A stretch of DNA of 64,000 bases from Promerops cafer (Eukaryota > Chordata > Aves > Passeriformes > Nectariniidae): NCBI GenBank assembly GCA_013398275.1, contig VZSE01011604.1, forward strand, positions 945,695 through 1,009,694, in the 5' to 3' direction. Of the stretch, positions 50,341 through 62,870 are shown piece after piece. How positions within the stretch are numbered: position 1 is the stretch's first letter; each line of letters opens with the position of its first letter. Below the pieces are notes generated by a model that was not told the DNA's origin, searched no databases, and saw only the letters and a program-made list of their open reading frames with translations. Both the position numbers and the translations under genes were made by a program.

Positions 50341-50433
50341 GGTGCTGGGACAGCACCTTCAGTGGTGAACTATCACCATATGGGTCTGAAACCATACAAA
50401 GCATGAAAGCCTGTGCTAAATGGAGCTACAGAG
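50341..50433 (+). other. Exon-like 93-bp segment (unproven)
   Basis: Lies between the acceptor-like site at 50340 and a donor-like AGAG|GTACGA at 50434. The length is a multiple of three and one of three frames is open throughout. It begins with the small hairpin GGTGCTG-GGA-CAGCACC. A 31-codon open frame in one of three phases is common by chance, so this is only a candidate exon of a coding or non-coding transcript. Confidence 0.12.
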
Positions 50434-53400
50434 GTACGAGGTGTTGAGTTATAAAAAAAAGCAGTACAAAAGCAGTATACAAAGCATTACTTGTCTGATG
50501 ATCTGTGAAGAGAGAAAAAAGATGTCTCTGAAGATGGCAAATGTGCAACTGCCAAAAAATTAATTTTTATTTTCAACAGATTAAAATGAATTTATGATCA
50601 TTTTAACATTTATTATTTTGATATTTTTCAAAGCGTTTTCTACTGGACATGATGGAAGACTTTTATAGCATGCCTTCTTACTTTTGGTGGCCAGCTTGAG
50701 GAAAGAACTAATCAGTTACTCTCTTCTTGAGAAAAATAAAAGACATCTAAAAGTCTTACAGCAGAGTCTGAAATTTAACAATTCCCTTTAAAATTTAAAT
50801 AAAGGAATAGTTTAAAACCACTTTTTAAATGTGACTTCAGAAGACAGGCACCTGAAAGTGGACATGTTTTCAAGACTGGCCAAAGGCACTGTTTAAAATC
50901 AGGTGCAGAGAAGTCCATCTGTTCCCAGCAACAGCACTTAAGTCACATGCCCTCCTTGCAAGCATTCACATACAGACTTGCCATTCCGACTGCTCCTCAA
51001 AGAAGTAAATAGTATTCAGTTACTTTTTAAAACTGTAACTATCACTACAAGATTATGGGGTCCTCACAACAATTGCAATCAGGACATTGCTCTAGACCAG
51101 AGAGGTAGATCTCCTATTTGATCCAGAGTCTGGCCCTCTCTCTGAACTTAGCAGATTACTTATTTTATCCTGTTTGGTCCTTTGGAGCCAGAGGACAGTA
51201 TATAATATGTCTCCAAATATCAGACTGAGAATTCCAGCCAAAATTATATTAAAGAAGATACAAATTGACCTCATCCCCACATCACCCAGTGATCATTCAG
51301 TGTATGTGAAATCATCAAGCTCGTGTTTTGAGGAGCCTATTCTTATTTCCAGATGAAGTGCCTATAGATTGCCTATGGTCTGCAGCTGGAAAAGGACCCT
51401 CATTCTTTTGGACTTAGAAGTATCTTTGTGAGTATTATGAACTAGATTCCTCTATCACTGTTTGAGCAGTGTGTTTCTGGCAAAACACAGAGGGACAGCC
51501 ATGCACATGTAGCAGACATAAAAATTAATATATCTACCACTTGCAGCACTAACTAGCATGTAAGGCTTCAGTCCAACACAGAAGACAGATGTCTTGATAT
51601 GTGAATTTCAGAGTATTTTAAAAGTGTTCAGTTTATAGGGAGGATGTTCATGTTATTAAAAGAATTTCATTAAGTGTCAAAGCAATTTTGAATTCTGGAT
51701 TAAATTCATATAAATTTTAAAAAATAATTTAAGAAAAAATAAAATAAAACCACTAACCAAAACCTAAGAACCTAAGTTCTTATTTCATAGGAATATAGGT
51801 CAAAGAACTAGAACATTTTCTAACATCTAGTCCATATCTTTTGCAAAAATTGCTAAGGGCTGTGGAATAGTACAAAGAAGAGACCCAAAGTGACAAGATT
51901 TACTTGTTTTCCTTGAATAGCACCTTCTATCAGAGACAAAACAGCAGATACCATGGGTCACTGCTGTGAAAAATCTCAAAATATGAAATGACATATTTTA
52001 TTTTTTTGTTTTAAGCTCTCCTCAAAAGCTTCCTAGAAAGACCCATCAACATTTTTGGTGTTTAAGTAGTTATTTACTCTATGTACTATCCACTTTCCAT
52101 TATTTGGAAATCACATTTCGGTACCTACATTTCAGCAACTTAAAGCCAAACTTTTCCTTTCATAATAGAGGCTCACTATTCCTCAGATAATCCCCAAAGC
52201 CTTTTCTAGCTCCAGTTAAGCAGTGTGTGGCAGAAACACATCCAAAAAATTTTGATGAAATCTCAGTAGCTTCTGTATTACAAGAAACTCCTCATCTGAT
52301 ACACACTAAAATTGCACTTACCTTTTCGTTAACATATCGTTTTGGTTTCTCATTCATTCTGCCATTGCTTCATACTTCTTAAGTCTTTCTTCTCCTGCAG
52401 TTATTTCTGTCCTTAAAGACTAATAACAGGAACAACACAACCTTGGGCCTTTGCCCTAGTGAATATAATTATATTTCTATTACTGTCTCCTCCAGGTGAC
52501 CCTATTCTGCTATATGTTATTCTGATCCTCCTCTCTACTGAGGAGCACTCAGAGCTTTGTGTTATAAATAATGCTCTCTTACTTTGTGCTCCAAGGTCCT
52601 TAATGAAATTAAATATTAAATTAAAACTCTCTTCAGATTCATCTCTTCCTTTTCAAATAATTGCTAAGCTGCTTTTGAAGATTTCATCCAAGGATGTAAA
52701 CAAGTATTGCTTTGGCACACATTAATTTCAAGAACTACAAAAGATTGTGGCATTTTAGAGTAACACCATAAATGCTGCAGAAAAAAATAAATGCATTACT
52801 GGAAACACATTTTTAAGAGATGTAATTAAAGTCCTTAGCAAGTTAGCATTACAACAGTCACATTTAAATACAGAAATTAAGAGGGTAGGCACAGGTGGGG
52901 GACAAAATACCTTGGAAATTCGTGACAAGACCTTCACACACACAAAAGGACAGAGAAATGTTGAGGTGTCACTCATGAGAAAAGAAAAACTATTATAATT
53001 ATTTTAAATTTTTGTACTACTGCAATGAGCCACTAGGCTTTTTTTCTGGCAGAGGCCTCATATTAGAAGACACAGAAACTTATTCACGCCCCAAATATAT
53101 CCCTTTGTCTGAGCACTAGGTTGAAGGGACTTTGCCTATGACACCAAATTCACCTCTAATGTCACTCCTAGAGGTGCTGAAATATGACAGCAATCATTCC
53201 ATCGTTGCTTCACTCTTCTGCAAGATACTGACCCCAGTAATAGAGCACAAGGGATTTCTCATTTCCCTGCTGTTCCCCTTCCACTCTGGCAGCACCACAT
53301 CCTCCCATGTCCTTGTGCAACTCACAGCCACATAAATAAAGAATACAATATTTTGTGTGTCCCTGGGATGTAGGCACTGTTTCCCTGCCCTAAGAAAACC

Positions 53401-53780
53401 TCTTCCCCATGCGATACAACTAGAACTTTTGTCAGCTGAAGTCAGAGGCACGAAAAGAATTATGAAGGAACCCTGCACCGGTTTTAGAAACAGAGAATAT
53501 TCTCTTTTCCGTTGAAGCTAACAAGAGAACTAGCAGTAGCTCCAGAGTTTCTGGTGTGGAGTGAGCTCCCCCCAGCTAGAGATTCCCTCCACCCCACCTT
53601 TGAAGTTGACACAGTTTAGACATTATCTTTAATGTAAAAAGTCAGTTATTCACTTACCACAATTTAACCCGTTACCAATGAAAGAACAAAAAACCCAGCC
53701 CCACCACTACATCCTCAAAAAAAACAGGGGGACAGGGCAATTAGGAAGCTTCTTGGGCACACCAACTAAGGGATGAAATG
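50434..53780. other. AT-rich unique DNA, no gene seen
   Basis: Frames up to 94 codons, all unrecognisable. An A-rich patch lies at 51717-51750. No repeat family recognised until the CR1 end at 53.8 kb. Confidence 0.5.
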
Positions 53781-53913
53781 CTTAAGACATTTAATAGCCA
53801 TCTGGACACAATCCTGTGCAACGTGCTTTAAGATGACTCTGCTTGAGCACAGAGATTGGAGCAGATGACCCCCTGTGGTCCTGTCTAACCCAACACATTC
53901 TGTGATTCTGTGA
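53781..53913 (+). mobile_element. CR1 LINE fragment, 3' end, direct
   Basis: Contains AGCCATCTGGACACAATCCT, GTGCAACGTGCTTTAAGATG, ACTCTGCTTGAGCACAGAGA, TTGGAGCAGATGACCCCCTG and TGGTCCTGTCTAACCCAACA, and ends with two tandem octamers ATTCTGTG (53897-53912). The doubled octamer fixes the strand and 3' end. The subtype (AGCC.TCTGGACACAATCC) differs from the others in the window. 5'-truncated, about 133 bp. Confidence 0.95.
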
Positions 53914-56830
53914 AATCCAGATTTTTCTCTCAAGATGACAGACATGGGTCTTTCTCTACAGAGAGATCACAGTATTTCTGATCCCTTAATCTTCAGTTAT
54001 GGTTTCATTCCATGTGCTCTGCAGAGCAACTTGTTAAAAGAAAAGTTAAAAATAACTGAACTCTGCATTATGTCCTTATCATCTATTAATACCAACTCTC
54101 TCATGAAAACGTTTCTTCCCATTGCAATCAGACTAAAAGAGAGATTGACGTGTCTTGCATTCCATTTAGTGTGTGTAATCAGTATAGTATTAAATTGATA
54201 AATCATTCTATTAGGCACAGAAAAATTCTAGTGTAGGTTTTTGAAATATAAATACCTAGCACAGGGAAGAATAATTTCCAAGGAGTTTCAAATGATACAA
54301 GTAATGTTTATATGCCTTAAAAAATTAATAAAAATATGTTTGCAAGTGAAAACTGCTGGATCATCCTATGTCTCCTATATCACAACAGACAGTGAAATGG
54401 ACATATGATTCAGGAATTGTGTTTTTCCATCTCTCCCACTTTTAATTCCTGGTCTTGAATAAACCTTATGAAGGGACTATAATGCCAATGACCATAGAAA
54501 TACACAGTTATAATTATGCAAGGACAACTGATCAAGTAAGTAATCAGTTGTTTAAACAGCAATGAAAGTGAGTATGAAACCCATAGCAAAACCAAAGTGA
54601 AGAAAATGTAACATTGAAGACAAATAAGCCTGAGACTCAGTAGCAGTCTACCACCACAAAAAAATACAAAAGGTAAATCATGGATAAGAAAAGCAGGAGG
54701 TGGGGAAATTCATACCTAGCTACAAGAATTTAATCACAGATGTAGATCTTGAGAGGAAGAAAAAATAGAACATGAATTAATCTAATGGGTTAATTTTAAA
54801 TTCACAGTAACAGAAAAAAATGACTTAGGAAAAGGAAAAATTCAGACATAGATATTGTGCAAATGGTAACTATTACAATTCTGAAAACTTTCTTGTTCCT
54901 ACTATCATCTCAGAAGTATCCATTAACTTTATATTTAGGCCATAAGATAGAAGAAAAATTATGGAGCAAAACAGAAGGCAAGAAGGAAAATGAAGAGTAT
55001 TGCCCTGCCCTAAAAGATTAAAGTATTCCCAACAGAAATCACAATTTCAATATCTTATCTCTCACAGTGCAAGGTTTACAAAACTTCCAGGAAGACATTT
55101 AGACATTTTCCAGCTGTCATTACTGACAAATCAGAGAGAAATAAAACAGAAAAAAACACCACCCACTTCCACACAAGCACATTTCAACTGAGTAAATTAA
55201 ACTGCAACACACACAATAAGATGTATCCATTCCATGTATGCATTTCAAGATAAAAATAACAGGTATGCACTATCATTAATCTAAAAAGAGATCAGTCATC
55301 ACAAAAGATTAGACAGCTAAATTATACTGAAACATAGAACAGATATATGGTGGTATAAATCTAATTCTAAAAGTGTGGATAAGATCTGTTCATATCTAAA
55401 GAAATTAGAGGACAAATTGTTAAGAACACTTTATTCTATCTTTGGCCCTTTTTTTAAAAGAAAATATAAATTATAATTTTCTTCTCCAAACTCTTATGCC
55501 ATAAGAGGACAAGAGAACATCATGGTAAAGACTGAAGTGAGAATGCACTCCATTTTCAGGGCATCTGATGCATGAGTCAGACAAGGGGCTGAATCTTGCC
55601 TGTACCTTTCTCTCACTCCTCATGCCCTGCTGTAAATTGCTAATATCAAATGAATCAGAGAAAGCTTTTGAATGCCTAAATAAAGATAGGGCAAATAGAG
55701 ACAGGTCAAAGAGCCGTGTTCGATCTGAAGCTAAACCTTTCCATGTTCACCATTTATATTTTGAGTGCAGGCCTCCTTCAGCTTTACATAACATGCAGCT
55801 GTTCAGATCCACCACTGGCTTCTGATTGCTAGAGGGCATCCTTGAAGCACTGACAATGCTACTGGTGGAATTTATTTTGCCCAACAGCTTTTGAGTGAAA
55901 CAAAATAAAGCTGCTGCATCAGTTGCACTTTGTCAGTGAGTCAGTACATATTCTCCTGTGACTCCAACTGGTCATTAAATAAAGGATAAATCAGTGGAAC
56001 ATCTGCAAAACTTACTGGTACCAACAGGAATCCCAGCAACTTCACTGCATAGGAATTGTCTCAGAGAAAATAACTTAGGGTCAGGTCACTAGATTACGAA
56101 ACCAGGCATCTAGAGACATTTAGCCTCTATTTCTGGGTTAGCACTGACTCATAGCCTGACAGCAGGTGTGTTACAATTGCTTCATTGTGCCCTGAAAACA
56201 GAGAAAACTTATTTCCCCAACCTCAAAAAATTCTCTGAAAATTAATGAGCCCCACAAATTAAATCTTTGAAGTATAGTGGTCGAAATATTTCTTACAGAG
56301 TCATTTGACACAAAAGAGCAATGTTAGAGTAGGTATTCCTCTTACAATAACACAATTAAAAACATCACTGGAAAGAGAGACTGGAGATGAAATTAAATAG
56401 TATTTCTTGACTAAAATATCTGTGTAAAGCTGCCTCAATTGAATTTACATTTCAAGTATAGTAAACATTCATTTTTTTCCCTAACAGTATTTGCTTTCCA
56501 AACTTCTCTATCCCATTTTTGCATTCCTGCTGTTGCAAAATGGCTTTAGATTTTAGAGGTTTCATTGCAGTTACTTAAAAAAAAATCTTCTAACCAGACC
56601 AACCTGAGTGGCTTCTTTAAAAAATAAATGAACATATGTGCTACTACCTGTTCCTCACAGGCTTTTGTTCATATACTCAAACCTCAGCTCTTTTGGGCAC
56701 AAAATTGTCACTATGTGTAGTTCAAATGTGCAGATAGTTATAAACACAAAATATGACTCACCAGTTAAGCAGAGCAGACATTATACCCTTATAAAACAAG
56801 TGTGAGGAATCACCAGATGATCTTAACTAA
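53914..56830. other. Unique DNA, possible conserved non-coding segment
   Basis: Mostly AT-rich without recognisable features. 55.56-56.01 kb has an even composition with few homopolymers, an 85-codon plus frame (55568-55825) of unknown nature, and words such as GTCAGTGAGTCAGTACATAT. It could be an enhancer or other conserved element; no proof in the sequence. Confidence 0.4.
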
Positions 56831-56896
56831 TTTGTTTGGGTTTGAGTTTGGTGGGTTTTTCTTCGTTTTGTTTGGTTTCATTTTCTGTTTTTTTTA
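56831..56896. repeat. G/T-rich low-complexity tract
   Basis: TTTGTTTGGGTTTGAGTTTG followed by TTTTGTTTGG words and a T-run. Similar in style to the tract at 7.5 kb. Confidence 0.85.
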
Positions 56897-59380
56897 AGGA
56901 AGGAAACAAGATATAACTGATTTCTTACATTTCACATTAGATTAAAAATAAAACCATTAAGCAGAAAATATAATTCAGGGAACTAAAAATATAAAGTTGA
57001 ATTCCTGCCTGTAAACTCACTGCTTTTTTTACAGGTATTGATTTTATTCTGGTTTTGACTGTGTGTATGTCTGATAACATTTGTAATGATATTCAAGTTA
57101 CAGGATTTGCAGAGAAAAGGCTTTCTGATTGATATATCTGGAAATGATGACTTATGATGACTATCAGTTAAATATCTGATCTCTAAACACACTCAGATTT
57201 CAAAAGTCTAAGTTCAGATTCAGCTTTTACTGAACCGAATTAATGGATCTCTTTGGCAGCACCTCCAGTTCTGTTTTATGAGCCAATGTAAGAAATGAGA
57301 TAATTTTGATTACATGTAAGAAGAAAGAAGTTTGACAAAGACACTTAATGGAACTAGTAAGATAGAAATGGTCTGGCATAACTTGCTAAAAATAGACCTA
57401 ACATTAATAAAAGTGAAAATATTCAGAAGATTCACACACATGATTTTAATATTTATTAAAATCCTCTGGAAAACTATTAACTCTCTTTTTTAAATTTTAG
57501 TAATAGCCTGTCTTGACTGAAAGATGTAAGAACTTTCCTAATAGACTGAAAGGTTTAACAGTTCCGTTACAACTCAGATAACATCCATCTAACCCCTGCT
57601 GAACTCTCATCTCTGCCTCACTGACTGGAGATCAAGAGTGAAGCTCTGGTGCTCTGTGCTAAACCCTGAAGTTCAAAGACCTTCTGTGCTTTGCTGCTGT
57701 TTCCATAAAAAGAAGAGAGGCTGATGTTTTTCCCTCTTGGTGTCTACTCTGATGGGTGTGATGTCACCACCCATTCAACAGGAGCAGAATGGTAGTGAAG
57801 CAAAAATAAAAGCACTTCTGGGGCTCAGATTTCATCTTCAATTTTTGCTCTCAGAGATCCAAATTTGTCTTCTTCCCTTAACTGACAGGGACTGAAATAC
57901 CCTCTGTAGGCTGATGTAAGGTTCTTCCCAAAAATAAACATTAGCCCAGTAAAAACATATCCACTCCCTTTGACAAGGTCTCCAGTGAAGAACATCTTGG
58001 CACTTTCCTTGGATCTAGAGACACAGGATCTTTTTCAACACTAAGGGAATAGCAATGAATTATTGTCCAGGTAAATTTTAACTAGCTCACTTAAAAGATA
58101 GCAGATTGAGAGCAATACACCATTTGTAGTAGAACACAATCCTACACTGTTTGCCTTTCTAGTGAGTGAGCCTCCAAAAATCTCTCCTTTCCAGGAAATG
58201 ACCTGCACACCAGCCAGTTGCAAAAGACTTTTGTGAAGAGAAGGCACAGGCATGCATCACAGAGGATCACAGAACCATGTCTTTGAGTCTTGTAGATTTC
58301 TTGTCATTTGCACACTGGAAAACTTAGCTTTAAACCTATCTCTGATGCTTCAAAATCACTATCTACATTTGCAGCTACACAGCTTCTTTTCATAGCTTGT
58401 CTCTTACTTCTCCTCTTTTTGTTTTTTGTGTTTGTTTTGTTTTAAATGTTCTTCTGTAAATGGGAACATCCTTGATGTCAGACTCTTCAACCTACCAAGA
58501 CTTTAAATCTTAAAAATCAATAGCACTTTGTTAAAGTTACTTAATGCCATCTTTGGGCAGAGATACCAGTTCTCTACAACAAAGTTTCATTACATATTTT
58601 TGGGAACTTGGGTGCACTTTTACTCCACTGCAGGTAAGATGCTATCATGGTTAAACATGTTAGACCAAGTTGTATCAGCTATTTTAAATTTACCTCCTGC
58701 TACAAAGCAGAAGGGATAAAAGAATGGTCAGTGATTTCTGTTATGAAATGTGGCAACTGCTGAGTAAAATGCCTGCTTAAACTTTTTATTATTTCTCCTC
58801 TTCCCTTTCACTTCTTCCCAACCGACACGCTCTATCATCATCTTACTGGAGTCCTGTTTTTAAACTTGATTTCAAAAGGAACCTCAGAAATATTCTGCAG
58901 GAGTGATATTTCACTAAAAGACTGTAGATAACTGTCATTAGAAGGGAGGTCCTATCAGTCTGGTTGGCTGCTCTGGATGAGCACAACTTCACTTCCATGC
59001 CAGTACCAACAGAAAAGTCCCATGGGACCGGAGAGCTTCTGCCCTCCAGGAATTCCTGTTATATTCTACAGCACTGTGATCATTAGTCCTTTTTGTGTAA
59101 CCTACAACAGAAAGCTAAAACTAAAGGAGGTAAAAGCCTGTATAACAGCAATCCTTTGAACCTGTGATGTTTTTCTCCAGCAGCCTGACAGCAGGGCCCT
59201 GCTTTGTTGAGCTGTCAGACAGCCCAGGAATGTGAGAACAAGATCTGCTCCAGGGGTAAAGAGTACGGAGAGGTAGTAGTCAGAGCTGGCACCAAGACTT
59301 CATGCTGATGTGGGATGAAATAAGCAGTAGAGTGCAGGTCAGACCTATCCAGCATGTTACTGAGCCCAAGGCCTTTCCTT
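56897..59380. other. AT-rich unique DNA
   Basis: A short T/G-rich patch lies at 58411-58446. No frame above 70 codons. From 57.6 kb the DNA becomes slightly less AT-rich, without identifiable elements. Confidence 0.45.
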
Positions 59381-59700
59381 GAAGTAAGTCAGAGTTTCAA
59401 GGCATCCACTCTGTTACTGAGTGGCACAGACTGTCTTACACTGCTGATTAATGTTCCACTTGAAGACATTGGAAGGTTTCAACTTTGTACCATGCCTCAT
59501 CAAGCCCCTGAGAGGTGATTAAGCAGTGCTGGCACACAGTCTGTCTTATTGATTAATTACATTGGCACACCTAGAACTTGATTGTTCCCTTCAATTGCTA
59601 CTTCTCTCAATACCTTGTTGCTTCTGAGTGTGTGATATATAACAACATGACTTCATAAAGGGGGTGCACTGCTTGTCATGTGAACATCATAAACTACATA
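59381..59700. promoter_or_regulatory. Enhancer-like segment with duplicated TAAT module
   Basis: An even-composition segment with two related modules: GGCACAGACTGTCTTACACT continuing to GATTAAT at 59423-59452, and GGCACACAGTCTGTCTTATT continuing to GATTAAT at 59531-59557. Each combines a GGCACA/CTGTCTTA word with a homeodomain-type ATTAAT core; the second is followed by TTACATTGGCA. A third related word, GGTGATTAAGCAGTGCTGGC, lies between. Recurrent spaced motifs suggest cis-regulatory DNA, but conservation is not shown here. Confidence 0.25.
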
Positions 59701-62700
59701 TATCAGCACTGCTCATAAGAGAAAACATAGAAGTGAAATGGTTTTTTTAAATGTCATCATTTCTTGAAGCTTCCTTACCTGACAGCTACTATTATTTTAT
59801 AAGGGAGTCAGATGGCAGATAGAAACCTACATTTTTATTATTTGTGATGGCAATAGGCTTCAGTCCTTTCCACATTACTTTGTCATTCTCAATTCACATT
59901 GCTGTTTCTCAAACAGCAGATATTTTATCACACGACAAGTCCATCCAATGACGTACAACTAGAGCACCCAGGCAAGTCAATGCTGTGCCCACTTAGATTC
60001 TCAGAGAAAAAACTGTGGGTAAGAAGTTGAAAAGATGTCATGAAACAGTGTCCCAAGTGGTCCCTTTGGGAGTTAAAATAAAAACATCACCAAGCATTCA
60101 TCCCTTGGAAAAAATCTGATGTTCCAGAGTCTTCAATGCCAACCTCCCTCAGCACAAGCACTCTTAGTCTAATTTTGTGACCTCAACAGATTTTTTTTTT
60201 TGCCTCCATGCTTACAGGGAAAAAACGGGGGAAAAAAACAATCTAGGCTGCTGGTACGTTAAAAGGCAACTTTGGTCTGCTTTGGGAAACTTCAGACCTG
60301 CTGGTTTTATGATCAGGAATTGCTTTCTGTAAGTTTAAAGTAGATGCCATGTATATGTAGCATTAGGTCTTGGACTTTATCAGGCATTTTGAAAATGTAA
60401 TTTAAAAATCAATATGAACTTTGGAATGATAACTCAATTAACATTAAATTGCTGAGTTTTCCTTGTCTTTTTTATACAAGATTGATCATTGTAATTTTTT
60501 ATGCTTAGATTAGTGAGATAGAGCAAATTACTTTTTATTGCAATGGGCAGTCCATATGTTTCATTTAACTTGCACCTCCAATAGTTGAATTACACACCTG
60601 CTTTTCAGCTAAACCTAAAAACTTGGCAATCCTTTCAAGTGTGTTTCTCAAGAAAAAACTTATTATTGCACAAATACTTCAAGGTGGGCATGGGATCCAT
60701 TCAGCCTTTCTGCTCTTTTCAGTAATCAGCTCTGGCTGCAGATTGAGAGTCTCAGATGCATATACAAGTTTTGCTACATTGAACACGATCTCTGTGCACA
60801 GTTGTCTGATGTGGCACTATAAGCTCCAGCACACAGATTCCTGGTCACCAAGTTGGGAAGCTAGCTGGATGAGGAAGGAGAAGCAGAGGGAGGAATCACC
60901 CTGAGCTGCTGCTCAGACACCTTGTGCAGGAGCAGTTCTCAAAGCTCCTTGGAGGGTCCAGAGATCCCCACTGCAAGTGAGCACTGCAGCTTTACTATGG
61001 AGGTTATAATTTCTCAGGGCTAGGTAATTTTAAGGATCAGGAAGCAAGCAAGAGACTTGCAACGACAAAAGATGGGGCACATATTCTAACGTTTATGGAT
61101 TATTAGCTGAGCAGTGCAACACCTTAAAGAACACAATACTGTATTGTTCTGAAATTTTCTTCATTATACTGCTGTTGATAAACACAGTCTAGGAACCGTT
61201 GTGATTTTCTTCAGTAAAAGAGATCCAGGGCAATCAAAAAACTGCTTCTTTTGATTAGCAAACCCAAATTTTAGCAAGATTAAAATACAAACCTGAAAAT
61301 GCTGCATCCCTGGTTTTGAGTCCCATGGAGAGCTGAAATATCTTCCAATTGCATCTGGTACTAGTGAGACATGAAATAGTTTTTGGCTTTAATTCATTCA
61401 ATTTTCTTTCAATGCATTGATTTCTCTAAGGTCTCCAAATATCAGAGTTACCACAATTACACTTTCCACTTAGAAATCTTGCTTTTGTTGAATTTAAGAG
61501 TTCTGATGGGGACATCCAATGTTGCTGTGCTGTTGCTGCCAAATAATACTCTTTGCCCAAACAGGCTGCCAAATACCCAGAAAACCCAAGAAAATGGCTA
61601 ACTATAAATGTTTAAAAAATTTTACATAGTACACAAAAGAATCCAGCCTTTCTAGTCTAATCTGGTTCATATACAGTTGGTCCATGGATATTCTAGATGA
61701 ATCAATAATTTTTAATGCACTTGCACTGCAGGTAATCTCAGTACATTCACATAGCCCAGACACATATGTTTGTGTCTGAAAAACCTTTCCCACAGCTTTG
61801 TTCCCAGCCTACAACTCTGTTTTTGCCCTGACTGGAAAAAAAGTCTGTAAGAGAAATCAAGACAAAACCAAGTAAAAGAAAAATTAAAACTCCAGACATG
61901 AAAATACTCACTTCCTAATGTGCACCTCTATTGCCTGACACTTTAGTGTTTTAATATTTTGAATACATACGTATTCTGTGTTGCTGCTGAGATCAGTATT
62001 ATCCCAATTTACATCGAGTATCTATTGATATTCTCAAACATACTCTTTTTCATTCTATTTCACTTCATGATCCTTCAAGGACTGAATACACAGGTGCTGA
62101 ATTTTTTTTCAGATTTCAGGTAGATTTTCCTTCCTCGGGGTATGGAGAGCAGATTTTGAAAGCACTACATTTTCCTCTCTCAGATGCAGCCATTTCCAAT
62201 AATAGCACTGTTGAAGAAGTTCAGCAATGGAACAATGTTTATTACTCATGAAGTTTGTATTCGTAGTCTCATAACATCTTCAGTAAAAAAACCCAGCTCC
62301 GTGACATTAATTAAAAAGGAAATACTATGGAGTATCCTCTTAGAACTAAAGAGGGTTGCCCAAAATTTCTACAAAACAGCCCTTTGTCAAGCAAGTACAC
62401 TATGACCACTCTTACAGCAAGTTTTCTTTCAGTTTTAAAGAGAAGCAATTTAGATAATTCATCCCTTTCTTTTATTTTTATTAATAAAACTGGACATCTG
62501 CCATCAAAGTAACCATCCAAACTACATTAAAAGGATTTCACATGCAATCAGGTTTTGAACGTTAAACATCACCAAAAATTCCAGCAGTGATAGTACAGTA
62601 GCTATGTAAAAAGAACAGAAAACATTAACAGCTGCTACAAGGGTAAGTAAGAATTTAGGAATAGACTACCACAATTGGACAAGGACCTGAATTTAGTGTT

Positions 62701-62830
62701 TGATAACATAGCATCTTAAATTAGGATTAAATTCAAGGCATAGATTATTTTGACAATTTCCTTTTTGTATTTACCGAGTTTTTAGAAGTGTGGAAGGGCT
62801 TGCAGACATGGAAAGTGTTTTAAAGCATTA
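59701..62830. other. Unique DNA, no gene supported
   Basis: The longest frame is 93 codons on plus (60623-60904), in a slightly less AT-rich stretch, and not recognisable. Homopolymer T10 near 60.19 kb. No repeat family seen. Confidence 0.45.
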
Positions 62831-62870
62831 TATTATTACTATTACCTTTATATTATTACTATTACCTTTA
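62831..62870. repeat. Exact 20-bp tandem duplication
   Basis: TATTATTACTATTACCTTTA occurs twice head to tail without mismatch. Probably a recent slippage or duplication event. Confidence 0.95.
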
